Assembly: GCF_000423565.1 (NCBI RefSeq)
Contig: NZ_KE384038.1
Location: 248,001 to 312,000 of the forward strand
Length of the DNA stretch: 64,000 nucleotides
Source of the DNA: Runella zeae DSM 19591
Lineage (GTDB): Bacteria; Bacteroidota; Bacteroidia; Cytophagales; Spirosomataceae
Direction of reading: 5' to 3'
Translations under genes and position numbers: made by a program
The notes under the pieces: generated by a model
Database searches by the model: none
What the model was told of the DNA's origin: nothing
What the model saw: the letters and a program-made list of their open reading frames with translations, nothing else
Shown here: positions 52,160-61,158 of the stretch, one piece after another
Numbering within the stretch: the first letter of the stretch is position 1
Layout of the letters: every line of letters begins with the position of its first letter

Positions 52160-52738
52160 TCAAAAAAGAAAATATACCATTGAAATTATGGCTTTTAGCG
52201 ACATGCGCAATACGGCATAAGCTTTAAAAAGAAGATTACTAACCGACTGCACGGTCAGTTCCATGAGTTGGGCAGTTTGCTGAATACTCAGACCTTGATA
52301 AAAACGCAGATGAATCGCTTCGCGCTGACGAGGACTTAAATGTGATAAAGCTTTTTGGATATGTAACTGCTGATCAACCAAAACTTCGTTGTTCATGAGT
52401 TGTTGGTCAACAGACAAAGTGGTCAGATAATCCAAAAAACTGTCGATATTTTCAGAGCCTTCAAAGACATTGTTGCGGGAGTTTCGCAACAGTTGGTTTC
52501 TTAAAGAACGGAATAAATAGAACTTGACATTGTCGGGGTCGTTGAGGTATTCTTTTCGGCGCCAGAGATCAATGAACAAATCTTGAATGGCATCTTCTAT
52601 GAGTTGTTTATCAGAAGTGAGCCTAAAACCGTAACTTCCTAAGACATTGAAGTAGGCTTGGTAGAGATTTTCAAAAGCGGTTCTATCACCCTTTTTGAAG
52701 CGCTGCCAAAGCTCAATATCGTTAGAGAGTGTCGCCAA
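52160..52738 (-). CDS. ECF-type RNA polymerase sigma factor (FecI-like)
   Basis: A 192-residue sigma-70 family member of the extracytoplasmic type. Region 2 (ENLYQAYFNVLGSYGFRLTSDKQLIEDAIQDLFIDLWRRKEYL, about 22-68) and region 4 (LSPRQREAIHLRFYQGLSIQQTAQLMELTVQSVSNLLFKAYAVLR, about 135-180) are intact. The start is a TTG at 52738: no in-frame ATG or GTG precedes the conserved region. It heads the sigma-FecR-SusC-SusD-glycosidase run and should direct transcription of the PUL when released. Its target promoter is not identified. Confidence 0.94.
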   Translation of the reverse strand: MATLSNDIELWQRFKKGDRTAFENLYQAYFNVLGSYGFRLTSDKQLIEDAIQDLFIDLWRRKEYLNDPDNVKFYLFRSLRNQLLRNSRNNVFEGSENIDSFLDYLTTLSVDQQLMNNEVLVDQQLHIQKALSHLSPRQREAIHLRFYQGLSIQQTAQLMELTVQSVSNLLFKAYAVLRMSLKAIISMVYFLF

Positions 52739-52862
52739 GATAGTTGATATTTAAAAACCTCAAAAAGATACTTTTGTTTTATTCCGCAAATAAATTGTCT
52801 TTTTTGTGGATTTTATGCTACTATTTTAGCATATTATTCTACTATTTTGGCAAATCGAATTA

Positions 52863-53927
52863 TTAGGCTTTGACTACCAAATCTACCAGTGCTTCTACCC
52901 AAACTGGACTATCGTTGAGGCTTTCAACCAAATCCCAGTGGTGTCCTCCTTCCTTTTCAAAGACTTCTTTGTATTCTTCTCCTACTTCGAGGGTGGTTTC
53001 GAGGCAGTCGGCTACAAAAGCGGGGGAGAAGGCCAGTACTGTCTTAGCACCTTTTTTTGGTAATTCTTTGACTATGTCTTCGGTATAGGGTTTTATCCAG
53101 GGGTCGTTGCCAAGCCGCGATTGAAAGCAAGTCGTATATTTTCCTTCGGGAATATCGAGTGCTTTTACCAACAAACGGGTTGTCTCGAAGCATTGAGCTC
53201 GGTAGCAGTGCTGATTCATGGCATGGAGGGTGTCACAGCAGCTGCCTAATTTACACACTTCTTTGGTACAATCACCTTTTCTGATTTGGCGCTCTGGAAG
53301 GCCATGATAGCTAAATATAAAATGATCGTATTGATGCGCTTGGAGGTATTTTTGGGCGTTTTGTACAAAGCCTTCCAAAAACTTGGGATGGGCTAAAAAT
53401 TGATTTACAAATCTTAGCTCGGGCATGACTTGCCATTTGGTCAATATCCGCATTACTTCTTCATATACCGAGCCCGTTGTAGCAGAAGCGTATTGCGGAA
53501 AAAAGGGAACCACGATGATTTTGGTAAGCCCCATTTTCTGAAACGCCTCTAAACCAGCCTCAATACTTGGATTTTGATAGCGCATACCAAGTTTCACTAC
53601 ATAATCCTCGCCTAAAGCTTCTTGCAACATCTTTTCGATGGCTATTCCATAAACTTTCAACGGAGAGCCTTCGGGGAGCCAAACTTGCTTATAAACTTTA
53701 GCAGATTTGGGTGCACGGAAAGGAGCAATGATGCCGTTGACCAACAAAAAACGAGGAATAAAAGGAATATCAATCACACGCCCATCCATCAAAAATTGAC
53801 GCAAATAACGGCGAACATCCGAGACTTCGTAGCTGTCTGGAGTGCCTAGATTGACAATCAAAACGCCAGTTTTTCCTAATGAGGTATTTGAGATAGAAGT
53901 GAGATGTTCGGGAGAGTGAGATACCAT
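52863..53927 (-). CDS. hemH: Ferrochelatase
   Basis: HemH inserts Fe(II) into protoporphyrin IX, the last step of haem synthesis in this route. The start at 53927 (MVSHSPEHLTSISN) is used; 21 residues upstream are unlikely. Of 354 residues, motifs are GVLIVNLGTPDS (21-32), the catalytic His208 in FSYHGLPER, and Glu310 in ADCLETTLEVGEE. A cysteine-rich stretch (Cys220, 225, 230, 231, 241, 246) follows the His motif; some ferrochelatases carry a [2Fe-2S] cluster here. It stands alone, divergent from neuB. Confidence 0.95.
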   Translation of the reverse strand: MVSHSPEHLTSISNTSLGKTGVLIVNLGTPDSYEVSDVRRYLRQFLMDGRVIDIPFIPRFLLVNGIIAPFRAPKSAKVYKQVWLPEGSPLKVYGIAIEKMLQEALGEDYVVKLGMRYQNPSIEAGLEAFQKMGLTKIIVVPFFPQYASATTGSVYEEVMRILTKWQVMPELRFVNQFLAHPKFLEGFVQNAQKYLQAHQYDHFIFSYHGLPERQIRKGDCTKEVCKLGSCCDTLHAMNQHCYRAQCFETTRLLVKALDIPEGKYTTCFQSRLGNDPWIKPYTEDIVKELPKKGAKTVLAFSPAFVADCLETTLEVGEEYKEVFEKEGGHHWDLVESLNDSPVWVEALVDLVVKA

Positions 53928-54093
53928 GACCAAAATTTTGCTATTTGGAGAATCAATTTTAGAGTAACTTTGCTTCTCTTTTAACCACAAACCTATGAAA
54001 AAGTTTCCGACTTTGTGAGGTTTCTGTGAATTTGGAAGATTGAATTTTACCCTTGAAGATATTTTACATTTAGTCTTTATATATTTTTAATAT

Positions 54094-55593
54094 ATGCCCT
54101 CAAACTTCGATTTTTCTGGTCTTTTTATTTTCGAAATGGCCAACAACCACCAAGGAAGTGTAGAACATGGTGTGCGAATCATTCGCGAAATGGCTCAAAT
54201 TGCCCGCCAATATGGTATCAAAGCAGGAGTAAAATTTCAATATCGGCACTTGGATACTTTTATTCATCCCGATTTCAGACATGATACCAAAGCCAAACAT
54301 ATCAGTCGCTTTTTAAGTACTGAAATGACTCCCGACCAATTCAAAACAATGGTAGAAGCTTGCCGGGAAGAGGGGCTAGTGACGATATGTACCCCTTTTG
54401 ATGAGCGCTCGGTAGATCAGATTGTAGAACATGGCATCGAAATCATCAAAGTCGCAAGTTGTAGTGCGGATGATTGGCCTTTGTTAACTAAAATTGTTAA
54501 AACTGATAAACCTATCATTGCTTCTACGGGCGGATTGGTACTCCAGCAGATTGATAATTTGGTGTCTTTTCTAGAACACCGCAATCGTAACTTTGCCATT
54601 CTGCACTGTGTTGGAATTTATCCAAGTCCCAATGACGTACTTCATCTCAAATTTATTAAAAAACTAAAGGCCCGCTATCCCAACGTGACGATAGGGTACT
54701 CAGGGCACGAAGCTCCCGACAATACCGAAGTAGCGCAGTTGACAGTAGCAATGGGTGCTGAGATTTTTGAACGGCACGTGGGAGTACCTACCGAAACGAT
54801 TACGCTCAACAACTATTCGATGAACCCTGCCCAAGTAGCGCAGTGGGTGGAGGCTTATCAACGGGCACTTGTGATGCTAGGAGAGGATGAAAAAGTGGTA
54901 ACAAATGCGGAAAAAGAGTCTCTTTTGTCATTGAAGAGGGGTGTTTTTGTAAATAGACCCATCAAAAAAGGTGAGTCAATTGTGGCACAAGATGTGTATT
55001 TTGCAATGCCTTGTGCCAACGGCCAACTCACTTCCGCCGAATTTGGAAAACTTAGGGCGCGTTTTGTCGCTTCCAAAGATTATGCTCCCAATGAAGGTGT
55101 CTTTGAAACTACTACCGATGACAACTATCATCGTATCAGGCGCATTATTCACCAAGCCAAAGGAATGATGGCGGAAGCGGGCGTAGTGCTGAATGAAAAA
55201 GCCGAAGTTGAATTGTCGTTTCATTATGGACAAGAGCGATTTGAGCAGTTTGGTTGTGTTTTGGTCAGTTTGGTAAATCGGGATTATTGTAAAAAAATCA
55301 TCGTGATGTTTGCAGGGCAACATCATCCCGAGCAAAAGCACCTTAAAAAAGAAGAGACATTTCATATCTTGAGTGGCTCGATGATCATCACCCTCAATGG
55401 CATCAGTCGTTCGTTGCATAAGGGGGATATTCTCACCATAGAACGAGGTGATTTACATGCTTTTTATACCGAAGGTGGGGTCATTTTTGAAGAAATTTCT
55501 ACCACCCACTATCGCAATGATTCTTTCTACACAGATGAACTCATCATGGAGCAAGACCCTTTGCAAAGAAAAATGATTGTAGAGGAGTTCTAA
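54094..55593 (+). CDS. NeuB-family nonulosonate synthase fused to SAF and cupin domains
   Basis: A 499-residue three-part enzyme. Residues 9-255 form the NeuB TIM barrel (FIFEMANNHQGSVEHG, then ICTPFDERSVD, KVASCSADDWPLL, GYSGHE, EIFERHVG), which condenses PEP with an N-acylated hexose to give sialic-, legionaminic- or pseudaminic-type acids. Residues about 283-345 are an antifreeze-like SAF domain (KRGVFVNRPIKKGESI, KLRARFVASKDY). Residues about 380-480 are a cupin with QHHPEQKHLKKEETFHILSGSM and GDLHAF, a metal-binding pattern. This last domain is not part of classic NeuB. It starts the surface-glycan run. Confidence 0.9.
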   Translation: MPSNFDFSGLFIFEMANNHQGSVEHGVRIIREMAQIARQYGIKAGVKFQYRHLDTFIHPDFRHDTKAKHISRFLSTEMTPDQFKTMVEACREEGLVTICTPFDERSVDQIVEHGIEIIKVASCSADDWPLLTKIVKTDKPIIASTGGLVLQQIDNLVSFLEHRNRNFAILHCVGIYPSPNDVLHLKFIKKLKARYPNVTIGYSGHEAPDNTEVAQLTVAMGAEIFERHVGVPTETITLNNYSMNPAQVAQWVEAYQRALVMLGEDEKVVTNAEKESLLSLKRGVFVNRPIKKGESIVAQDVYFAMPCANGQLTSAEFGKLRARFVASKDYAPNEGVFETTTDDNYHRIRRIIHQAKGMMAEAGVVLNEKAEVELSFHYGQERFEQFGCVLVSLVNRDYCKKIIVMFAGQHHPEQKHLKKEETFHILSGSMIITLNGISRSLHKGDILTIERGDLHAFYTEGGVIFEEISTTHYRNDSFYTDELIMEQDPLQRKMIVEEF

Positions 55594-55614
55594 AAAGTAT
55601 TTGGATTAAGACCG

Positions 55615-57264
55615 ATGATTTTAGGGAACTTGCTTGAATTTGGGTGTTGTCCAGCAAAATGGTGGTTCATAGGACATCTCTTATGGTTTGGGTTGAGCTA
55701 TTGGGTAGTTGCCCACAAAAAAGCATTACACGGTGGGGTTTATTGGACTATGGCAGTTGGGTTAGCTTTGATGATGCGTTTGCCCGTTATTCTATATGGA
55801 GGGCAAATCAACAAAGACGAAAGTCAAATGCTAGCACAGGGGATTACGCTGATGGTAGAGCCTGTTTTGTATCACCTAGTCGACCCCACTACTGGAGGTC
55901 CACTCAATAGCTACTTGTTAGCAGTCTTGGGGTGGTTAGGAGCTAAAATAGATTTTCATTTAGCCCATTTTTTGAGCTTACTATTATCCCTTTTTTCCTT
56001 TTATTTTATTTACAAAACAATAAAACTGCTTCGTAATGAGAGGATTGCGCAAGTAGTTGTGCTGCCCTTTTTAGTGTTTTTGAGTTTTGTGCAGGATAGC
56101 AATTATGTTCATTACAACAGCGAAGTGAATGCCATCTTGCTGCTAAGTGTTGTGGTGTATGCTTGGGTTTATTTGGCCAAAACCCTAGCCTATACCCCTT
56201 GGCGTTTGGTAGGTTTTGGAGTGATGCTAGCACTGGTTCCTTTATGTAAATTACAAGGCTTACCTTTTGCGTTTTTTTGGGGATTGGCTATACTTTTTCA
56301 GTTTTGGCTAGCAAAGCCATCCAAATTTTGGCAATACTTTGGATGGGTGGCGGTAGGTGTAATTTTGACTTGGGGCATTTGGGTATTGTGGCTCGCTATC
56401 AATGGCGTACTCGACGATTTTTACAATTTTTATATATATGCCAATTCTCAATATAGTCATCGTTTGACAGGCGAGCGACCTAAGTTTTTTTATACACTTA
56501 TGCGTTTTCCAGTGGTTGTGGTTAAAAAAGCAATCGAACTGAATTATATTTTCTTTCCTATTCTTGTTTTGAGCTTGAGTCTTGGTGTTGTCAATAAAAC
56601 TTTGGTAAAAGAACGCTTAAGAGCTATTCTGAAACGGGATTACTATATTTTGCCACTGATGCTGCTGTATATGGTAGCAATTTCAATGACTATCGTACGA
56701 ACAGGTAGTTTTTATGCCCATTACTTTTTATTTTACTTGTTGCCATTGGCTTTAATTTTTGGATTATGGCTTGAAAATTTCTCAAAAACATGGTATTGGG
56801 CAGTACTATCTACTCAGTTGATTTTCTTTGTCGTTTTGGTTAAAGATATTGGGACTGATCATCCGATTAATCTTTATCCTACAAAAGCACCTCAGGCTCA
56901 AATAAGTGAGGTAGGGCGAGCAATATTAAAACACAAAAAGCAAGGGGATCACTTGGCTGTTTGGGGTTGGTCTTGTGAGTATTTTGTAGAAAGTCAGATG
57001 CCACAGGGAGTTGCCGAAAACCACACAACCAGAAGTGCTATGAAACACCCACTTCAGGAGCTATATATGCAGCGTTATTTGAGAGATATGCGCTTGCATC
57101 GTCCCGCTATTTTTGTGGACGCCATTACTCCCAAAACCTTATGGATGGAAAAGCCTGAAGTCTACAAACATGAAAACTATCCAGCCTTAGCTCAATTGAT
57201 AGCTGCCAACTATACCCTTAAAGATAGCCTGCAAGGAGTCAGGATTTATGTACGTAACCGATGA
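55615..57264 (+). CDS. Multispanning GT-C-like glycosyltransferase
   Basis: A 549-residue inner-membrane protein with about 10-12 helices. The first external loop has INKDESQ (Asp68-Glu69), as in lipid-phosphate-sugar-dependent glycosyltransferases of the PMT/GT39 type. The C-terminal part is a periplasmic domain with WGWSCEYFVESQMP. It starts 21 bp after the NeuB gene and overlaps the next gene by 4 bp (ATGA). It would add a sugar to a surface glycan or protein outside the cell membrane. Donor and acceptor are unknown. Confidence 0.75.
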   Translation: MILGNLLEFGCCPAKWWFIGHLLWFGLSYWVVAHKKALHGGVYWTMAVGLALMMRLPVILYGGQINKDESQMLAQGITLMVEPVLYHLVDPTTGGPLNSYLLAVLGWLGAKIDFHLAHFLSLLLSLFSFYFIYKTIKLLRNERIAQVVVLPFLVFLSFVQDSNYVHYNSEVNAILLLSVVVYAWVYLAKTLAYTPWRLVGFGVMLALVPLCKLQGLPFAFFWGLAILFQFWLAKPSKFWQYFGWVAVGVILTWGIWVLWLAINGVLDDFYNFYIYANSQYSHRLTGERPKFFYTLMRFPVVVVKKAIELNYIFFPILVLSLSLGVVNKTLVKERLRAILKRDYYILPLMLLYMVAISMTIVRTGSFYAHYFLFYLLPLALIFGLWLENFSKTWYWAVLSTQLIFFVVLVKDIGTDHPINLYPTKAPQAQISEVGRAILKHKKQGDHLAVWGWSCEYFVESQMPQGVAENHTTRSAMKHPLQELYMQRYLRDMRLHRPAIFVDAITPKTLWMEKPEVYKHENYPALAQLIAANYTLKDSLQGVRIYVRNR

Positions 57265-58910
57265 AAACACCATTGACCAATAATTCTGATTTTCGTTTGT
57301 ATATTCTCCGTAAAGGAGGGTGGATGATGCTGGCGATTTATTTGGGGTTTTATGGAGTGTATGTTTGGCATTATGCGCTCAATGTACCTTATTTGGACGA
57401 TTATAACGCTATTCTGGGCTATCTGGTTAAAGTACAACAGCTACCGTGGTTGGATAAAATTGGAGCGATGTTTGTGCCTCACAATGAGCATATTATGTGG
57501 GGAACTCGCTTGGTAGGCTTATTGCAATACTTTCTCATAGGCAGCATAGATTTTCAATGGTTGATTTTGCTGGGCAATGTCTTGTTTGTAGTTCAGTTTA
57601 TACTTTTGTATAGACTTTTTCCCCAACAAAAAGCTACGTTTTGGCTACTAGGAATCATCTTACTCAATCCGCAATATAGTGCCACTTCCTTTTGGGCTAT
57701 GGCGGTATGGTCAAATGTATTGGTGATTGTCCTGGCAACTTTGACAATCAGTTGTTTAGTTCAAAAAAAAGCACTTTGGATAGGTATTGTTTTGGGTATA
57801 TTAACCTTGTTTAGTAATGGCAATGGAATGATGATTTTACCCATAGGGTTTTTGATATTGTGGTGGCAAGGGCGTACTCGTAAAGATATTTTTTATTGGA
57901 TACTAGCTTCGCTAATAGGAGGCCTGGGTTATTTTATGATTCTCAAATCTTATCCTACTCATGATACTTTTTTTGTGGGAAATTTACTATTATTCCCGCT
58001 CAATATGACTGCTTTTATGGGAGCTTATGCTGCTCTTACCACGGGTTTGGCGGGGCAGGTGAGTGCTATCGTAGTAGGGGTGGTGATATTGGCGCTGACG
58101 GTTCGGACGGCCTTTAGACTTCATCAAAAACGCCAAACCGCTGATTTGGCACTTTTAAGTATCATGCTTTTTGTGATACTCACGGCTTGTTCGGTAGCGG
58201 TATTTCGCTCCGAAAAAGGAATGGATATAGTCATCGGAAGTAGGTACAAACATTACTCATCCTTAGCAATCGCCCTAGCCATGCTGATGGCTTGCCGAGA
58301 AGAAGTCAGCAAACGTGTGCCTGTGTTCATTAAGGTAATGGGAGTCGGAATATTGCTAACGATGACCACACTTTTTTATGTCAAAGACGTAGGATATCGC
58401 TTGTCGACACGATGGATTTCGAATGCTGCCTATCATAATATCTTGTATCAATCTACCGATTTGTATTCTGAAGGTAAAGATTCGCCTATGGTCAAGGCGG
58501 CACAAGAAGCGCACAAAAGAGGGATTTTTATCGTCTCAGCTGACGATGATTTACGTCGGCAGTTGCAAAAAGCGCAAGTCATTACTGGAGATTCACTTTC
58601 AAAAATAGAATATCAAGCGCCTCAGAAATTTTATGAGCAGTCGGGGCGTTATCTTTCCGTCACTCATCCTCAACTTAGTATCCCCACCAAGGCTTCTGAT
58701 GGTCTGTATTTGGTTTTAGAATATGGAAAACAGACTTTTATGATTCCGACAAGTTCAAAAAGGAATGGTTTGGCAACAGCTTGGCGTCAGAAAACGTACT
58801 TTCAGAAAGGGGTAGAAGCCGAGACTATTGATAGGCTATTGCCTAAGACAAAGTTTGGCATAAGCTGGTTGGAAATTAAGGATAACTCAGTGAGACGTTT
58901 GAGGCCTTAA
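57261..58910 (+). CDS. Multispanning membrane protein, probable GT-C-like
   Basis: A 549-residue membrane protein, the same length as its upstream neighbour, beginning MKTPLTNNSDFRLYILRK. A first loop VPYLDDYNAIL (Asp46-Asp47) followed by VPHNEHIMWGTRL fits the GT-C catalytic layout. About 10 further helices and a C-terminal soluble tail follow. I do not recognise a named family. Its ATG overlaps the preceding stop, so translation is coupled. The ORF ends at a TAA that is in frame with the next gene, only 18 bp before its start. Confidence 0.65.
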   Translation: MKTPLTNNSDFRLYILRKGGWMMLAIYLGFYGVYVWHYALNVPYLDDYNAILGYLVKVQQLPWLDKIGAMFVPHNEHIMWGTRLVGLLQYFLIGSIDFQWLILLGNVLFVVQFILLYRLFPQQKATFWLLGIILLNPQYSATSFWAMAVWSNVLVIVLATLTISCLVQKKALWIGIVLGILTLFSNGNGMMILPIGFLILWWQGRTRKDIFYWILASLIGGLGYFMILKSYPTHDTFFVGNLLLFPLNMTAFMGAYAALTTGLAGQVSAIVVGVVILALTVRTAFRLHQKRQTADLALLSIMLFVILTACSVAVFRSEKGMDIVIGSRYKHYSSLAIALAMLMACREEVSKRVPVFIKVMGVGILLTMTTLFYVKDVGYRLSTRWISNAAYHNILYQSTDLYSEGKDSPMVKAAQEAHKRGIFIVSADDDLRRQLQKAQVITGDSLSKIEYQAPQKFYEQSGRYLSVTHPQLSIPTKASDGLYLVLEYGKQTFMIPTSSKRNGLATAWRQKTYFQKGVEAETIDRLLPKTKFGISWLEIKDNSVRRLRP

Positions 58911-58928
58911 GTCGTCTTAACACAAGAG

Positions 58929-60506
58929 TTGACACAGGGTCGCTCTCTTAAATTTTTTGATTTGTCACTTGATTTTAAAAATATTGGAATGCTGTTTGGC
59001 ATCAATGGGCTGAATATCGCGCTCAATGTAGCATATTCTACTCTCATTGTGCAGTTTTTTGGGACATCTTCCCAAGTAGAAGCATTCTTTGCAGCATCTG
59101 TACTAGGTACGGCGGTATCTCGTTTTGTGAACACTGGTCAATTGGTCGAGATTGTCGTGTCACGCTACCACCGAATCAAGCAAAAATATGGGGTACAGGC
59201 TGGCATGTCGATTATTGCTACCCTTTGCAACTACATGGTGGGTGGAGCTTTGCTGTTGGTTCTGGGGTTTATTGCTAGTGGTACTGGTATCGTCAATTTG
59301 TTGGTGCCCGGTTTTGATGAAGAAACCAAAGTGCAAGTATGGCAGATATTTTGCATTACGGGGTTTTTGATGCCGATTCAGATTGCGACCAATCTTTTTC
59401 AAGGCATGCTCAATGCAGAAGGGATTTATGGCAAAGTCGAATTTACATCCACTGTGTCGCAAATCGCCAATATTGCGATATTGATAATTTGGGGAAGTGA
59501 AGGAAACATATGGAGTTTGGTAGTGGGTCTGGTGATTAGTGTCTTAGCGCAGTTTGCTACTACTTGTTATTATTTGCGTCAAGTCAATTATAAGCATTCT
59601 TGGTTATTAAGAAATCCTCATTTTCCATTGCGAGAACTGGGGCGGACACTCATGGCTACGTCTACTTATATGCTCAGTGTACAGGTGTACACTTTTGTGT
59701 TCAATATGGCTTTGTCGTTGTTGCCTAGTGGAAGTTTTGCGATATATCGTTATGCAGAGTTGATTTACGGCAAAGTGGCCAATGTATTTATGATGCCTGT
59801 CAGCACTGTTTTTTTTAATGAAATCAACCGCTTGATTCATAAGCAAAATAGTACTGAAGTGAAGAAGTTTGTGGCTAAAAACTTAAACTTTTCCTATTTC
59901 ATTGCTTTTCTAGTGATACTCACCTTCTGGGCGAGCGGAAAATATTTTATTTGGTCTTTGTGGGCAGGTATCAAATTTGACGCCTCGGCCACCACAGAGG
60001 TTTATGAGCTTCTTTGCCTTTTCTTCTTAAGTATGACTACCAATGGCCCTTCCTTGATTTATCGTAAATTGGCGGTCTCGGTGACCAAGCCCGAGCTTCA
60101 GTACTACTATTGGAGCATCATACACCTCATATCGGTTTCGATAGGCTATTTTCTTATTCATTCTTTTGGATTTGATGGCGTCAAAATTCAGGTGCTTGTC
60201 CATTGTTGCTTGATGGCGTCTGTACCGATTCTTACGGTTTGGTTTTATAAACGGATGTATTTTACTGGATACCAATTGGTCGAAGTTTTAAAAATAACCC
60301 TCGCTCTGGGGACTGTGGGGGCTTTGGTGTGGGGCCTTCGAAACTACTGGAGCGACCCTACTTTGTATAGTAAAGAAGTAAGTTTTTTGATAGGCGTGAG
60401 TTTCGCAGTAGGAGCTGCATCATTTTTTGTGATAAGTAGTATGATTTTTAAAGTTCATGAAATAAATTTGATTAGGGTTAAAATCCTCAATCGTATAAAA
60501 CCATAA
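58929..60506 (+). CDS. MurJ/MVF-family flippase, probable surface-glycan exporter
   Basis: A 525-residue membrane protein with about 12-14 helices. The pattern FGTSSQVEAFFAASVLGTAVSRFVNTGQLVEIVV at the N terminus and LLVPGFDEETK, LFQGMLNAEGIYGKVEF match the MurJ/Wzx (MVF, MOP) superfamily. Given NeuB and glycosyltransferases upstream, export of a glycolipid intermediate is likelier than lipid II itself. The start is taken as a TTG at 58929. The first ATG (58989, 20 codons in) would shorten the first helix region. The TTG is 18 bp after the preceding stop in the same frame. Confidence 0.85.
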   Translation: MTQGRSLKFFDLSLDFKNIGMLFGINGLNIALNVAYSTLIVQFFGTSSQVEAFFAASVLGTAVSRFVNTGQLVEIVVSRYHRIKQKYGVQAGMSIIATLCNYMVGGALLLVLGFIASGTGIVNLLVPGFDEETKVQVWQIFCITGFLMPIQIATNLFQGMLNAEGIYGKVEFTSTVSQIANIAILIIWGSEGNIWSLVVGLVISVLAQFATTCYYLRQVNYKHSWLLRNPHFPLRELGRTLMATSTYMLSVQVYTFVFNMALSLLPSGSFAIYRYAELIYGKVANVFMMPVSTVFFNEINRLIHKQNSTEVKKFVAKNLNFSYFIAFLVILTFWASGKYFIWSLWAGIKFDASATTEVYELLCLFFLSMTTNGPSLIYRKLAVSVTKPELQYYYWSIIHLISVSIGYFLIHSFGFDGVKIQVLVHCCLMASVPILTVWFYKRMYFTGYQLVEVLKITLALGTVGALVWGLRNYWSDPTLYSKEVSFLIGVSFAVGAASFFVISSMIFKVHEINLIRVKILNRIKP

Positions 60507-60646
60507 GATAATAAAACTAGAAAAACAATAGATTGTCAGAGAATATCAATACGAATGCAGGGACTGATTAGACGCAAAAGAAGGTGATTGTTGATATAAA
60601 TGACCGATAGATAAATATTCTTACTGATAGTTTTTAAGGTGCAGAT

Positions 60647-60677
60647 TTGGGCAAGTACGATTATTCAGTAAATTTGC
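60647..60677 (+). promoter_or_regulatory. Bacteroidetes-type promoter of nuoK
   Basis: TTG at 60647-60649, 20 bp, then TAAATTTG at 60670-60677. It is a full match to TTG-N20-TAnnTTTG, with transcription expected near 60684, about 48 bp before the nuoK ATG. Confidence 0.75.
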
Positions 60678-60731
60678 CACGTTTTTGGGAAAATCTATTG
60701 ACCACAAAACCTCTTTGGACCTAACTGCACT

Positions 60732-61076
60732 ATGTTTCCACAAGCTACCCCGTCGATTCCCGACGTTGTTCAACTGATTCCATTGCAAAACTATGTCCTG
60801 TTGGCAACGACGTTGTTTGTAATAGGTATAGTAGGCGTACTCACACGCCGCAATGCTCTCATTATTTTTATGAGTATAGAGCTGATGCTCAATGCCGTCA
60901 ATTTATTGCTTATTGCCTTTTCTACTTACAAATCTGACCCTGTAGGCCAGGTTTTTGTGTTTTTTATTATGGCAGTAGCCGCAGCAGAAGTGGCAGTTGG
61001 GCTAGCGATTATTGTGATGATTTATCGCAATACTCGTACTATCGACATTGGATTCTTGAATAAACTAAAATGGTGA
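60732..61076 (+). CDS. nuoK: NADH-quinone oxidoreductase subunit K
   Basis: NuoK is a three-helix membrane subunit of respiratory complex I and part of its proton pathway. The 114-residue length is close to family size. The conserved acidic residues are present: Glu50 in [13 protein letters not shown] and Glu86 in [11 protein letters not shown]. Its own promoter lies upstream, after a membrane flippase gene rather than nuoJ. It is followed by nuoL after 82 bp with a hairpin. Confidence 0.96.
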   Translation: MFPQATPSIPDVVQLIPLQNYVLLATTLFVIGIVGVLTRRNALIIFMSIELMLNAVNLLLIAFSTYKSDPVGQVFVFFIMAVAAAEVAVGLAIIVMIYRNTRTIDIGFLNKLKW

Positions 61077-61094
61077 TTCTCTAGAAATGAGTGG

Positions 61095-61123
61095 GCAGAC
61101 CTTTTTGACAGTATGAGGTCTGC
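61095..61123 (+). other. Stem-loop between nuoK and nuoL
   Basis: An 8-bp perfect stem GCAGACCT (61095-61102) and AGGTCTGC (61116-61123) with a 13-nt loop, followed by TTTCTG. It could attenuate or process the transcript; a short T run makes full termination unlikely. Confidence 0.5.
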
Positions 61124-61158
61124 TTTCTGTATGTCTGTCTAAAATCATTAAGAAATAT

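Noticed and set aside
52761-52789. Possible minus-strand promoter of the sigma gene (TATCTTTTTG)
   Set aside because: The last two consensus bases are off and the TTG spacing is 16 bp, outside the range seen for the good promoters in this window.
53965-54018. TAACTTTG box and a 7-codon micro-ORF (MKKFPTL) upstream of neuB
   Set aside because: The TTG upstream is 17 bp away instead of about 20, and the micro-ORF has no support, so neither is called.
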